The notes under the pieces were generated by a model. That model did no database searches and was not told where the DNA came from. It worked only from the letters and a program-made list of their open reading frames with translations. Shown here piece by piece: positions 1 through 6,699 of a stretch of 11,191 nucleotides of DNA. The stretch lies in the NCBI GenBank assembly GCA_002386065.1, contig DGES01000115.1, positions 1 through 11,191 on the forward strand, written 5' to 3'. Positions within the stretch are counted from its first letter, which is position 1. Every line of letters begins with the position of its first letter. Source of the stretch: Firmicutes bacterium UBA3920. GTDB taxonomy: Bacteria > Bacillota > Clostridia > Caldicoprobacterales > Xylanivirgaceae. The translations under genes were made by a program, and so were the position numbers.

Positions 1-19
1 AGATGTGTATAAGAGACAG
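1..19. other. Sequencing adapter (Tn5/Nextera mosaic end), not genomic
   Basis: The first 19 bases read AGATGTGTATAAGAGACAG, the 19-bp hyperactive Tn5 mosaic end used in Nextera tagmentation libraries. Its reverse complement, CTGTCTCTTATACACATCT, is the standard Nextera read-through sequence. Read along motA (minus strand) the gene runs straight into it at base 20, as expected when an insert ends and the read continues into the adapter. I treat these bases as library contamination at a contig end. Confidence 0.97.
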
Positions 20-323
20 CATCTTGTACCGCCTCTTCAAGTGCAAGTAATCCCTCACGCCTGGCTATATTTGCTAGTTCTATTATCTTGTCTATGACCT
101 CATTGGGATCTTCTTTATCTATCAAAAAAAGATTTTTAGATACCTTAAATATACCAGTAATTGCATCTAAAGGATAAGCTATAAGAGTACTTGCAATAGT
201 TCCGCCAAGGGTTATTGCAATAGATGGTAAATCATAAAAAGTTGATAGCTCTCCGTTTAATAATATCCCTGTTACAATAAAGGCAATTCCAGCAATTATA
301 CCAGCAAACGTTGCTATATCCAT
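20..323 (-). CDS. motA: Flagellar stator protein MotA, 5' portion (truncated by contig end)
   Basis: MotA forms, with MotB, the proton- or sodium-driven stator in the cytoplasmic membrane that pushes on FliG. About 101 codons of genomic sequence are present, starting at ATG 323; the rest is missing because base 19 and below are adapter. The translation starts MDIATFAGIIAGIAF and shows two hydrophobic segments (about residues 5-22 and 32-50), with the family motif GGTIASTLIAYPL at the second. Near the break is ARREGLLALEEA, the conserved start of the MotA cytoplasmic region. The start is set by TGAGGTG (330-336) six bases upstream, which overlaps the flbD stop codon, so the two genes are probably translationally coupled. 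motB would be expected next, but that is inference from operons of this type. Confidence 0.95.
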
Positions 324-333
324 TTTGCACACC

Positions 334-546
334 TCACTTATCTAGAGCACAAGTCTCCTCTATATCTATAAAAATTTTCTTTCTAAATTCTATAATTCTA
401 TCTATTATGATTCCGATATCTTCCATTACAATAACTTTTCTATTTGTAGTCATAGTTATAACAGTATCGGGAGTACTTTCGATAAATTCTATTAAATCTG
501 GATTAATATAAAATTCTTTCCCATTTAATCGTGTAACTTTTATCAT
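334..546 (-). CDS. flbD: FlbD/SwrD family flagellar protein
   Basis: A 70-residue protein of the FlbD family. The Bacillus subtilis homologue (YlzI, renamed SwrD) sits at the same place in the fla/che operon and is reported to raise flagellar motor power for swarming; the mechanism is unsettled. The family pattern is clear: IKVTRLNGKEFYINPDLIEFIE (first 20 residues or so), then PDTVITM at about 26-32 and KVIVMED at about 37-43, with a charged C-terminal tail. This is not the Caulobacter transcription factor that shares the name FlbD. The start ATG is preceded by AGGGGAGATATGTT, giving a good GGGGAG site. It lies 10 nt upstream of motA and immediately downstream of the palindrome at 573-610. 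Its position next to the stator gene fits a role in motor output. Confidence 0.92.
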   Translation of the reverse strand: MIKVTRLNGKEFYINPDLIEFIESTPDTVITMTTNRKVIVMEDIGIIIDRIIEFRKKIFIDIEETCALDK

Positions 547-572
547 AACATATCTCCCCTACTTTAGTTTGA

Positions 573-610
573 ACTATATTCTAGGTCGAGTACTCGACCT
601 AGAATATAGT
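573..610. repeat. Perfect 38-nt palindrome between flgE and flbD
   Basis: The arm ACTATATTCTAGGTCGAGT (573-591) is followed with no gap by its exact reverse complement (592-610). In the operon transcript this would fold as a 17-bp stem closed by a GUAC loop. It begins 6 nt after the flgE stop and ends 26 nt before the flbD ATG, leaving the flbD ribosome-binding site free. Neither side carries a T-run (the minus-strand continuation is TTCAAACT), so it does not look like an ordinary intrinsic terminator. An mRNA-stabilising or processing hairpin, a weak attenuator, or a dimeric-protein site are all possible; the sequence does not choose between them. Confidence 0.85.
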
Positions 611-616
611 ATTATA

Positions 617-1837
617 TTAGCGCTTAAGATTGACAAGTTCTTGTAGCATTTCATCCGATGTAGTGATAATTCGTGAATTTGCTTGAAAACCACGTTGTGC
701 TATTATCATATTAGTAAATTCTTCTGCAAGATCTACATTAGACATCTCAAGACTTCCTGGATTTAATACACCTAATCCTCCTTCACCAGCCACTCCTAGA
801 TCTGCTTCTCCAGAATTTGTACTCTTTTGAAACAAATTATTGCCTAATTTAGTAAGACCAGCAGGATTAGTAAAATAAGCCATGGCTATTCTCCATTCTT
901 CTTGAGATTGTCCATTTGTATATAGACCAGTTATAACACCATTGGAATCTATACTTATTGATTCTATCGTTCCTGCTGTATATCCACCTATCTGCTCACC
1001 CTTTAAGTTTGTATTACCAGCAGATTGAGTAAGCTTTGCAAAATCTAGATCAATATTCATTGGAGTTGATATGCCGTCAATACTTACAGAAACCTGCCCT
1101 GTTAAACCTGTATTTATTATACCATTATCATCAAATTCAATAATATTAGGAGTTGCTCCAGTTTCAATCCTATATCTACTTCCCTCAGGGGCATCTAATG
1201 TTAGAGTCCATCGATTAGGCGTTTCTGTTTTTTGAAACATTAATTCTAATTTATGCTCTCGACCTAGAGAATCAAAAAAACTTATAGTATAATTTTCTAT
1301 ATCATCATCTTTAGTATCTGCACTTAAGTTGCCATTGAATGTCAAACTATCTGTTTGCTTTGCTGGCATACTAAGCCCTGATAGATTTATGGCTTTAGGC
1401 GCTGTAGATGTAGGCTCATTGCGTTGCCAACCCATGACTGTAAGTCCATTAGATGTTACTAGGTTACCTAGTCGATCTATATCGAAGTTTCCTGCTCGAG
1501 TATAATAATTGCTTTCTCCATCAGATACCACAAAAAAACCTTCTCCTTCTATAGATAAGTCTGTAGCTTTGTCTGTTCTCTGGGCACCACTCCTTGTATG
1601 TAATACATCTATAGTTCCCAAAGATACACCAAGTCCTACTTGCGTAGGGTTTGTCCCACCTCTTGTTGCAGTGGAACCTGTAGCAGACTTAATGGTTTGG
1701 CTATACACCTCTTGAAACGTAACTCTACTTGCTTTATAGCCTACTGTGTTTACATTTGATATATTATTACCTATTACATCCATCTGTTGTTGATGTACTT
1801 TTAATCCGGAAACACCGGAAAACATAGATCTCATCAT
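617..1837 (-). CDS. flgE: Flagellar hook protein FlgE
   Basis: FlgE polymerises outside the cell to form the hook, the universal joint between rod and filament, and is exported by the flagellar type III system. The 406-residue product has the expected rod/hook layout: N-terminal MMRSMFSGVSGLK with GNNISNVNTVGYK (24-36), the FlgE/F/G region with IEGEGFFVV (97-104) and YYTRAGNFDID (111-121), a central D2-type domain starting around FNGNL (167-171), SIDSNGVITGLYTNG (295-309), and the C-terminal D0 helix with QRGFQANSR (381-389) and LQELVNLKR. There is no signal peptide, as expected for type III export. No cysteine is present. The start is fixed by AAGGAGG ten bases upstream of the first of two adjacent ATGs. 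FlgG is the main alternative, but the length and D2 domain favour FlgE. Confidence 0.95.
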   Translation of the reverse strand: MMRSMFSGVSGLKVHQQQMDVIGNNISNVNTVGYKASRVTFQEVYSQTIKSATGSTATRGGTNPTQVGLGVSLGTIDVLHTRSGAQRTDKATDLSIEGEGFFVVSDGESNYYTRAGNFDIDRLGNLVTSNGLTVMGWQRNEPTSTAPKAINLSGLSMPAKQTDSLTFNGNLSADTKDDDIENYTISFFDSLGREHKLELMFQKTETPNRWTLTLDAPEGSRYRIETGATPNIIEFDDNGIINTGLTGQVSVSIDGISTPMNIDLDFAKLTQSAGNTNLKGEQIGGYTAGTIESISIDSNGVITGLYTNGQSQEEWRIAMAYFTNPAGLTKLGNNLFQKSTNSGEADLGVAGEGGLGVLNPGSLEMSNVDLAEEFTNMIIAQRGFQANSRIITTSDEMLQELVNLKR

Positions 1838-1843
1838 AATAAT

Positions 1844-1856
1844 TAAACCTCCTTAG
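1844..1856 (-). promoter_or_regulatory. Ribosome-binding site of flgE
   Basis: On the minus strand CCTAAGGAGG stands about ten bases before the first flgE ATG (1837). It is the strongest Shine-Dalgarno sequence in the 84-nt gap after the preceding gene, consistent with high expression of the hook subunit. The rest of that gap (1838-1921) holds only a weak 8-bp inverted repeat, TCATTTCT/AGAAATGA (1874-1881 with 1892-1899). Confidence 0.75.
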
Positions 1857-1921
1857 GTTTTGTTTTTACAGTGTCATTTCTTCTATCAATCAGAAATGAG
1901 ATAGCTTCCCAAGGGGTCCAG

Positions 1922-2311
1922 CTATACTATCACTGCACCATCTATATTAGTAAATACATTTTGTTTGATATTCTTCCCATCCACAACTGTTATAACTGTT
2001 CTAGACGGAACATTCACTATTAAAATAGTATCATTTAATAGTATTAGTGAATCGTTTATATCCTTTTTTTCTGCCAGTTCAAATGCTTTATCTATCTTAG
2101 TCATATCAACTTTATCAAAGTCTATATTTCTTTCTTGAATACGCTCTTTTGCGTGTTTTGAGAAATTAATATTCTCTATTTCTCCCATTTTCTGTTTTAA
2201 GATAGTATCAAAACTTGTGTCGTCTTTTCGTTCTACAGTTGGATATCTACGGGGATTTGTTAATTTCTCTGTAGATATAACCCTATTTAGATCAAACATA
2301 TAACCATTCAT
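1922..2311 (-). CDS. TIGR02530-type flagellar operon protein, function unknown
   Basis: A small soluble protein of about 129 residues (from ATG 2311) in the slot between flgD and flgE, where many Clostridia and Bacilli-related operons carry a conserved gene annotated only as flagellar operon protein (TIGR02530). The recognisable pieces are INFSKHAKERIQERNID (about 48-64), then a helix, then a strand-rich end with ILIVNVPSRTVITVVDG (about 96-112) and NVFTNIDGAVIV at the C-terminus. No signal peptide, membrane segment or cysteine is visible. An upstream in-frame ATG at 2323 would add four residues, but the GGGTGAT at 2316-2322 sits over that codon and serves ATG 2311 better. The hook-gene position suggests a part in hook assembly or its regulation, but that is inference from context only. 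Confidence 0.85.
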   Translation of the reverse strand: MNGYMFDLNRVISTEKLTNPRRYPTVERKDDTSFDTILKQKMGEIENINFSKHAKERIQERNIDFDKVDMTKIDKAFELAEKKDINDSLILLNDTILIVNVPSRTVITVVDGKNIKQNVFTNIDGAVIV

Positions 2312-2335
2312 AATATCACCCATATTAATCTTTTT

Positions 2336-2349
2336 GTGATAAATATCAC
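2336..2349. repeat. 14-nt inverted repeat GTGATAAATATCAC in the flgD-TIGR02530 gap
   Basis: GTGATA and TATCAC flank a central AA in the 91-nt gap between flgD and the next gene. Outside a T/T mismatch, TTTT on one side can pair with AAAA on the other. With the flanking T it reads TGTGA-N6-TCAC, close to the CRP-family operator pattern, but the site is inside an operon and no promoter is evident beside it. It could equally be a small RNA hairpin. No poly-T tract follows on the transcribed strand, so a terminator is unlikely. Confidence 0.5.
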
Positions 2350-2402
2350 TAAAAAAGGAAGTCTAGTATATTTAACTATCTATTAAATTTGCATATAACA
2401 CC

Positions 2403-2840
2403 TTATCCGTTACTATCTTTAAAGTTATCAGATAATACCATTTTAATATCATCCAATGTTATATTTATATCTCCTATAGTTAAATACAACTTACCATTTG
2501 AAAATATAGCAGAATCCACTTCCCCTGCAACCGGTACTAATTGTCCTGTAATATCATTATATACCTCTGCATAAACTGTTCTTCCTATAAGATCCATTCC
2601 ACGCATTACATTAAAATCATAAGACATATTTTGCATCTGCTCTAGTGTGCTAAATTGGGCTAATTGGGCTATAAATTCTTTGTCGTCAACTGGGCTTAAG
2701 GGATCCTGATTTTGAAGTTGTGCTATAAGGATTTTCAAAAATTCTTCTTTGCCCAAGTCTCCACTTACATTTCTCTCAATTTTGTCACTATATCCAATAG
2801 TCATACTTTGATATATATTATTTACATTCACATTTTTCAC
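2403..2840 (-). CDS. flgD: Flagellar hook capping/scaffolding protein FlgD
   Basis: FlgD caps the growing hook and guides insertion of FlgE subunits. The 145-residue product carries the FlgD N-terminal signature: LGKEEFLKILIAQLQNQDPL (29-48), then DDKEFIAQLAQFSTLEQMQNM (52-72), followed by a short region with LIGRTVYAE (about 84-92) and a beta-rich end. It is short compared with enterobacterial FlgD (about 230 residues) and close to the Bacillus subtilis form (about 140), so most of the C-terminal Ig/FN3-like part is absent; this is normal for Firmicutes and not a truncation. The ATG is preceded by AGAGGTGAAAA, and the gene starts 6 nt after the fliK stop. The order fliK-flgD-hook gene matches a hook-building module. 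Confidence 0.95.
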   Translation of the reverse strand: MKNVNVNNIYQSMTIGYSDKIERNVSGDLGKEEFLKILIAQLQNQDPLSPVDDKEFIAQLAQFSTLEQMQNMSYDFNVMRGMDLIGRTVYAEVYNDITGQLVPVAGEVDSAIFSNGKLYLTIGDINITLDDIKMVLSDNFKDSNG

Positions 2841-2846
2841 CTCTTT

Positions 2847-4253
2847 CTATGCAAAATAATCTACATTCCCCTGTCTAAGATTAGACGTAATATACAAACC
2901 TTTATCCCTAATTAAATCTTCATCATTACTAAGAATATTATTCGACGTTTTGCTATTTAATCTGAAATTATCTCCTTGATTACTATAGAAAAGCTGAGAC
3001 TGAGAACCATCTTGATGTATATCTACATCTAAATTGCCAATGGTGTATCCTTGTCGACTTAGAGTATCTCGAAGTTCATCTAGCTGTGTAACTATAATAT
3101 TTTTCGTCTCTTGCGATTGTGTTATTATTTTTGCCGATAATACATCATCAGACAAGGAAACCTTTAATATGATTTTACCTAAAATATCTGGTTTTAGTTG
3201 TACTATCATTTCTGATTTATCTTCTTTTAAGCTAGTAAAAATCTTGTTTGATAGCTGATTGATTACATCTATTCGTTTAGACATCTCAAACATTATCTCG
3301 TTTTTAGCATCTATAATATTGTCTAGCTTACTCTCAAAATCCGTTCTTTCTAAATCATAAGCCTTAGAGTTTATCTCTAAAATATTATCATATCTATCGT
3401 CCTCTGTTAACTCATCTTTACTCATTATATTGCTGTTTAAAGCATCTGTTAGCATAGAATCAAATAACGAATCTTTTTTATTTATATCTTCATTATCTTT
3501 TAGAAGTTTTAATCCATCTTTTTGTATTATCACTGAATCTTCTAAGTCCTCTACCTTTGTAGCTTCTGTATCATCTTCTATCATATTTTCTAAAGAAGTA
3601 TTTTCAGAGAGTTTTTCATATTCTAGTAAATTTAATATAGCATTATGTGCTGCTATCAAATCATCTGTGGATTCGATATAATTAAGCTTATTATCATCAA
3701 ACTGAGTAAGTTTAAACCCAAAAATGTTTTCTATATTTTTATCTAGTAAATCAGATTCTAAAGTTATAGACTCTTTTGAATTGTTTAGAGCTCCGCTATT
3801 TGCTGCTATATTTTCATCTTGTTTTTGCATATTCGGTTTTACATTGTCTATTATTTGGTTTTGGTAATATTGCTCAATAATATTATCGAATTTAGAGATT
3901 TGCTTCGGATTAAGTTCGTATACCTCGTTAATTTCAATATGCTCGTCATCATGTAATACATCTACGTCTTCTTTATGCGTCTGCAATAATAAATAGTTTG
4001 TATAAAGCATGTATAAGCTATCGAAAGGTACTGTTAAAAATTCAGCTACATAGTCATCTCTATTATTGGTTCTTTCAATCTTATGTTTGCAGTTTTTTAT
4101 ACTTTTACCCTCTAAAGTTTTTTCTTTATTCTTTAATTCATTATATATTTTCTTAAAATCTTCATCTTCTAGATTGGATTTTTCGTCTGCAGTATTTAAC
4201 ATGTTTTCTATATCGTCAGTAGTAAAGTTGAATAATATCTCCATTATATTCAT
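2847..4253 (-). CDS. fliK: Flagellar hook-length control protein FliK
   Basis: FliK is an exported molecular ruler that measures hook length and switches the export gate from hook to filament substrates by contacting FlhB. From ATG 4253 the product is 468 residues. The first ~330 residues are very acidic, low in proline and unlike any conserved domain, as is usual for the fast-evolving FliK ruler region. The C-terminal Flg_hook domain is plain at about 349-412: MIVQLKPDILGKIILKVSLS, then an amphipathic stretch ending QLDELRDTLSRQGYTIGNLDVDI. The frame is open six codons further to a TTG at 4271, but AAAGGGGGTGAT lies between that TTG and the ATG, so ATG 4253 is chosen. The gene sits 27 nt after the YlxF-like gene and 6 nt before flgD. 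Identification rests on the C-terminal domain and position. Confidence 0.92.
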   Translation of the reverse strand: MNIMEILFNFTTDDIENMLNTADEKSNLEDEDFKKIYNELKNKEKTLEGKSIKNCKHKIERTNNRDDYVAEFLTVPFDSLYMLYTNYLLLQTHKEDVDVLHDDEHIEINEVYELNPKQISKFDNIIEQYYQNQIIDNVKPNMQKQDENIAANSGALNNSKESITLESDLLDKNIENIFGFKLTQFDDNKLNYIESTDDLIAAHNAILNLLEYEKLSENTSLENMIEDDTEATKVEDLEDSVIIQKDGLKLLKDNEDINKKDSLFDSMLTDALNSNIMSKDELTEDDRYDNILEINSKAYDLERTDFESKLDNIIDAKNEIMFEMSKRIDVINQLSNKIFTSLKEDKSEMIVQLKPDILGKIILKVSLSDDVLSAKIITQSQETKNIIVTQLDELRDTLSRQGYTIGNLDVDIHQDGSQSQLFYSNQGDNFRLNSKTSNNILSNDEDLIRDKGLYITSNLRQGNVDYFA

Positions 4254-4256
4254 ATA

Positions 4257-4268
4257 ATCACCCCCTTT
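4257..4268 (-). promoter_or_regulatory. Ribosome-binding site deciding the fliK start
   Basis: AAAGGGGGTGAT on the minus strand is followed by TAT and ATG 4253. The upstream in-frame TTG (4271) overlaps this site and has no Shine-Dalgarno sequence of its own, so the longer reading is unlikely. Confidence 0.8.
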
Positions 4269-4280
4269 CAATATTCTTTA

Positions 4281-4919
4281 TTATTCTAATATTTCTTCAG
4301 TCTGCAATATTTCTTCAGGTTGAAATATTTTACTAACTTCTAACATTTTATTAGTTATATATGCAGCCTTTTTTGTCTCCATATTCTCTAGTATTTCAGC
4401 AGCTTTTTCTTTTTTTATACCTTTAAGTACTTTTATAACAATATCTATGTCTTCTATCTCTGATAATATCTGAGCTGCTTTCTGTCCATCCATATTTTCA
4501 TATAATTTGGATATAGTTTTAATATCATCTATCTGTTGAGATACTTCTTTATATAGTTCTTCTACTTCATTTTCCCTCTCTAATAAATTTTTTTCTCTCT
4601 CTTCTAATTCATCTTTTTTAAGTTCTAAATCGTATTTTAAATTATCTAATTCTGTCTGTAGCTGTAAAAGTTCATCTTTTTCTAACTCTAATTTTTTCAT
4701 ATCTTCTTCAAGATTATTTCTCTGTTCTAGTTCCTGATTTGTACTCTTCTTAAATATGGATCCTACTAAATTATTTGTTGTTTTTCTTATGCCTCCAATA
4801 TTAAAAATATAAGATAAAATTCCACTTCCAATCAAAATTAATATTAAGAGCAAAATTATTGTTTTAAAGCTTATCTTTTTTTTATTGTCCATTTGCATAG
4901 AGTCATTTAATGTTGCCAT
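4281..4919 (-). CDS. ylxF: YlxF/MotE-like membrane-anchored coiled-coil protein
   Basis: A 212-residue protein in the fliJ-fliK slot, where Bacillus subtilis has ylxF. A hydrophobic helix (about 18-39, KTIILLLILILIGSGILSYI) anchors it in the membrane. A long charged Glu/Lys/Leu coiled coil (about 63-130) follows, then a region at about 140-197 resembling the MgtE N-terminal/FliG-like helical repeat, with the recurring pattern MDGQKAAQIL, IKKEKAAEIL, METKKAAYIT. Related proteins are annotated as MotE family, after the rhizobial chaperone of the periplasmic motility protein MotC; that functional transfer is weak here. A GTG at 4928 is in frame but lies inside the AGAGGTG site (4926-4932), so ATG 4919 is preferred. 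It overlaps the fliJ end by 17 nt. The C-terminus holds a small tandem repeat. A role in export or motor assembly is inferred from position. Confidence 0.8.
   Translation of the reverse strand: MATLNDSMQMDNKKKISFKTIILLLILILIGSGILSYIFNIGGIRKTTNNLVGSIFKKSTNQELEQRNNLEEDMKKLELEKDELLQLQTELDNLKYDLELKKDELEEREKNLLERENEVEELYKEVSQQIDDIKTISKLYENMDGQKAAQILSEIEDIDIVIKVLKGIKKEKAAEILENMETKKAAYITNKMLEVSKIFQPEEILQTEEILE
4288..4318. repeat. Short in-frame tandem repeat at the ylxF 3' end
   Basis: AATATTTCTTCAG occurs at 4288-4300 and again at 4306-4318, an exact 13-nt repeat with an 18-nt period. On the coding strand this gives six-codon units PEEILQ and TEEILE at the very C-terminus of the YlxF-like protein. 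The 18-nt period keeps frame, consistent with a slippage-type duplication. Confidence 0.8.
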
Positions 4920-5364
4920 ATTTTGCACCTCTGCTAACTTTACACGAAATTATATCTTCTATTTCTTTTGCATGTCTCTGAGCTATATCATATTGATAAT
5001 CAATAAATTGTTGTCTTTTTAGCTTTTCCAAAATATCAAGTTCTTTATTTAAGGTAATATATTTTTTCCTCAGATTTTCTGCTTTGTTGTCTACATGTTC
5101 AATATTACTCAATTGTTGTCTACTTCTCTCTGTAAGTTGGCTTCTATATAATCCATAATTCTTTAATGTATAGACATCTATACCGTCCCTTAAAGCTATC
5201 TGCATAGATTCATCATTGGCTTTAGTTTTATCTTCGAGTCTCTTAAGTTCTTGCTTCATATGTAATAATTTTTGATTAATATAATATAATTCATTGTCTA
5301 TCTCCTTTTTTTCTGCATTCTTCACTTTCAATAGGACTTCGAGGGAAAATTTAAATTTTTTCAA
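4903..5364 (-). CDS. fliJ: Flagellar export chaperone/stalk protein FliJ
   Basis: FliJ is a small coiled-coil protein that inserts into the FliI hexamer, like the gamma subunit of F1-ATPase, and links it to FlhA. The product (153 residues from TTG 5364) starts MKKFKFSLEVLLKVKNAEKK, the usual FliJ opening, and is almost entirely charged alpha-helix, with LEKLKRQQFIDYQYDIAQRHAKEIE-type heptads near the C-terminus (about 112-136). A GTG at 5373 is in frame and would add MKR, but it is part of the GAGGTG ribosome-binding site, which is spaced six bases from the TTG. The start choice is moderate. FliJ sequences diverge widely, so the call relies on the N-terminus, size, coiled-coil character and the position directly after fliI (21 nt). 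Confidence 0.88.
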   Translation of the reverse strand: MKKFKFSLEVLLKVKNAEKKEIDNELYYINQKLLHMKQELKRLEDKTKANDESMQIALRDGIDVYTLKNYGLYRSQLTERSRQQLSNIEHVDNKAENLRKKYITLNKELDILEKLKRQQFIDYQYDIAQRHAKEIEDIISCKVSRGAKYGNIK

Positions 5365-5385
5365 TCTTTTCACCTCAATTTCTCA

Positions 5386-6699
5386 TCATATGATACTAGC
5401 CATCCGATTTATTGTGTCTTCAAAGGTGTTGTATTCCTCCACTGTCTGTTGTAAAAATTCGTTTATCTTATCTATTTTTTTAATAGCCTCATCTATTTCA
5501 GGGCTTGTACCAGATTTGTATGCTCCTATATTTATCAAATCTCTACTTTCATTGTAGGTAGCTATGAGATTTTTTATATAATTACTCATTTTTATTTGAT
5601 TCTTATCCACTATATCAGGCATTACTCTACTAACACTCGCCAGTACATCTATTGCAGGATAATGATTTTTATTAGCAAGCTCCCTCGAGAGTACTATATG
5701 TCCATCTAAAATACCCCTTACAGTATCTGAAATAGGTTCATTAAAATCATCTCCATCTACTAATACAGTATATAGACCAGTTATAGAACCTTTACTAGAA
5801 TTACCTGCACGTTCTAATAATTTAGGAAGCATGGCAAACACTGAAGGAGTATACCCCCTAGAAACAGGTGGTTCACCAATTGCCATTCCAACTTCTCTTT
5901 GAGCCATGGCAAGTCTGGTAAGAGAATCCATCATTAGCATAGTGTTTTTTCCCATATCTCTAAAATATTCGGCAATAGCTGTAGCTACCATTGCTCCTTT
6001 TATTCTTACAAGTGCTGGTTTATCTGATGTTGCTACTACAAGTATAGATTTTTTTAACCCATCTTGCTGAAGATCTTTTTCAATAAATTCTCTAACTTCC
6101 CTTCCTCGTTCTCCTATCAATGCAATCACATTTATATCTGCATCAGAATTTCGAGCTATCATTCCTAAAAGTGTACTTTTACCAACACCACTACCTGAAA
6201 ATATGCCCATTCTTTGACCTTGTCCGCATGTTAGTAATCCATCAATTGCCCTAATACCTAAGTTTAAAGGTGTTCGAATCCGTTGCCGTTCAAGGGGATT
6301 GGGAGGAGCATTAGCTATCTCTATCCATGCATCTGGTACTATTTCACCTTTCCCATCCATAGGCGAACCAAGTCCATCTATTACCCGCCCCAATAGCTTT
6401 TCTCCTACTGGAATCATAAACGGTTTACGGGTAGCCACGACTAAACTGCCTGGACCTATACCTTGCAGATCTCCAAATGGCATTAAAAGGACATTTTCAT
6501 CTCTAAAGCCAACTACTTCGGCATATATATAGTTATCTCCTTTTAAACTATATATCTGACATACCTCATCTAATTCTACAGCAGGACCTCGCGATTCAAT
6601 TGTCAAACCGACAACCTGATTTACGTTCCCAGTATATAATAATGGATCTGTATTAGCGAGTATTGTCTTATATTTTTCCAATGAGATATATTCAGACAT
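5386..6699 (-). CDS. fliI: Flagellum-specific ATP synthase FliI (export ATPase)
   Basis: FliI is the cytoplasmic hexameric ATPase that helps unfold and load substrates into the flagellar type III export gate. The 437-residue product (from ATG 6699) has the N-terminal beta-barrel-like region, Walker A GSGVGKST (about 169-176), GERGREV (196-202), the Walker B strand TMLMMDSLTRLA (about 253-264) and the alpha/beta ATPase signature PAIDVLASVS (about 348-357). Catalytic features are intact and the length is normal for the family. An upstream ATG at 6714 would add MKEKT, but AAGGAG (6706-6711) lies within that extension, six bases before ATG 6699. The start overlaps the fliH stop in ATGTCTGA, so fliH and fliI are probably translationally coupled, which suits two proteins that form a stable complex. 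Confidence 0.97.
   Translation of the reverse strand: MSEYISLEKYKTILANTDPLLYTGNVNQVVGLTIESRGPAVELDEVCQIYSLKGDNYIYAEVVGFRDENVLLMPFGDLQGIGPGSLVVATRKPFMIPVGEKLLGRVIDGLGSPMDGKGEIVPDAWIEIANAPPNPLERQRIRTPLNLGIRAIDGLLTCGQGQRMGIFSGSGVGKSTLLGMIARNSDADINVIALIGERGREVREFIEKDLQQDGLKKSILVVATSDKPALVRIKGAMVATAIAEYFRDMGKNTMLMMDSLTRLAMAQREVGMAIGEPPVSRGYTPSVFAMLPKLLERAGNSSKGSITGLYTVLVDGDDFNEPISDTVRGILDGHIVLSRELANKNHYPAIDVLASVSRVMPDIVDKNQIKMSNYIKNLIATYNESRDLINIGAYKSGTSPEIDEAIKKIDKINEFLQQTVEEYNTFEDTINRMASII

Noticed and set aside
1259..1269. The 11-mer TCTAGGTCGAG shared (minus strand) between flgE codons for S-L-G-R-E and an arm of the 573-610 palindrome, suggesting possible pairing or a duplicated fragment.
   Set aside because: Too short to exclude chance, and the flgE copy is explained by conserved protein sequence.
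1874..1899. 8-bp inverted repeat TCATTTCT/AGAAATGA in the gap before flgE, considered as a terminator or riboswitch piece.
   Set aside because: Weak AT-rich stem with a 10-nt loop, no T-run, and no recognisable aptamer core such as that of c-di-GMP riboswitches.
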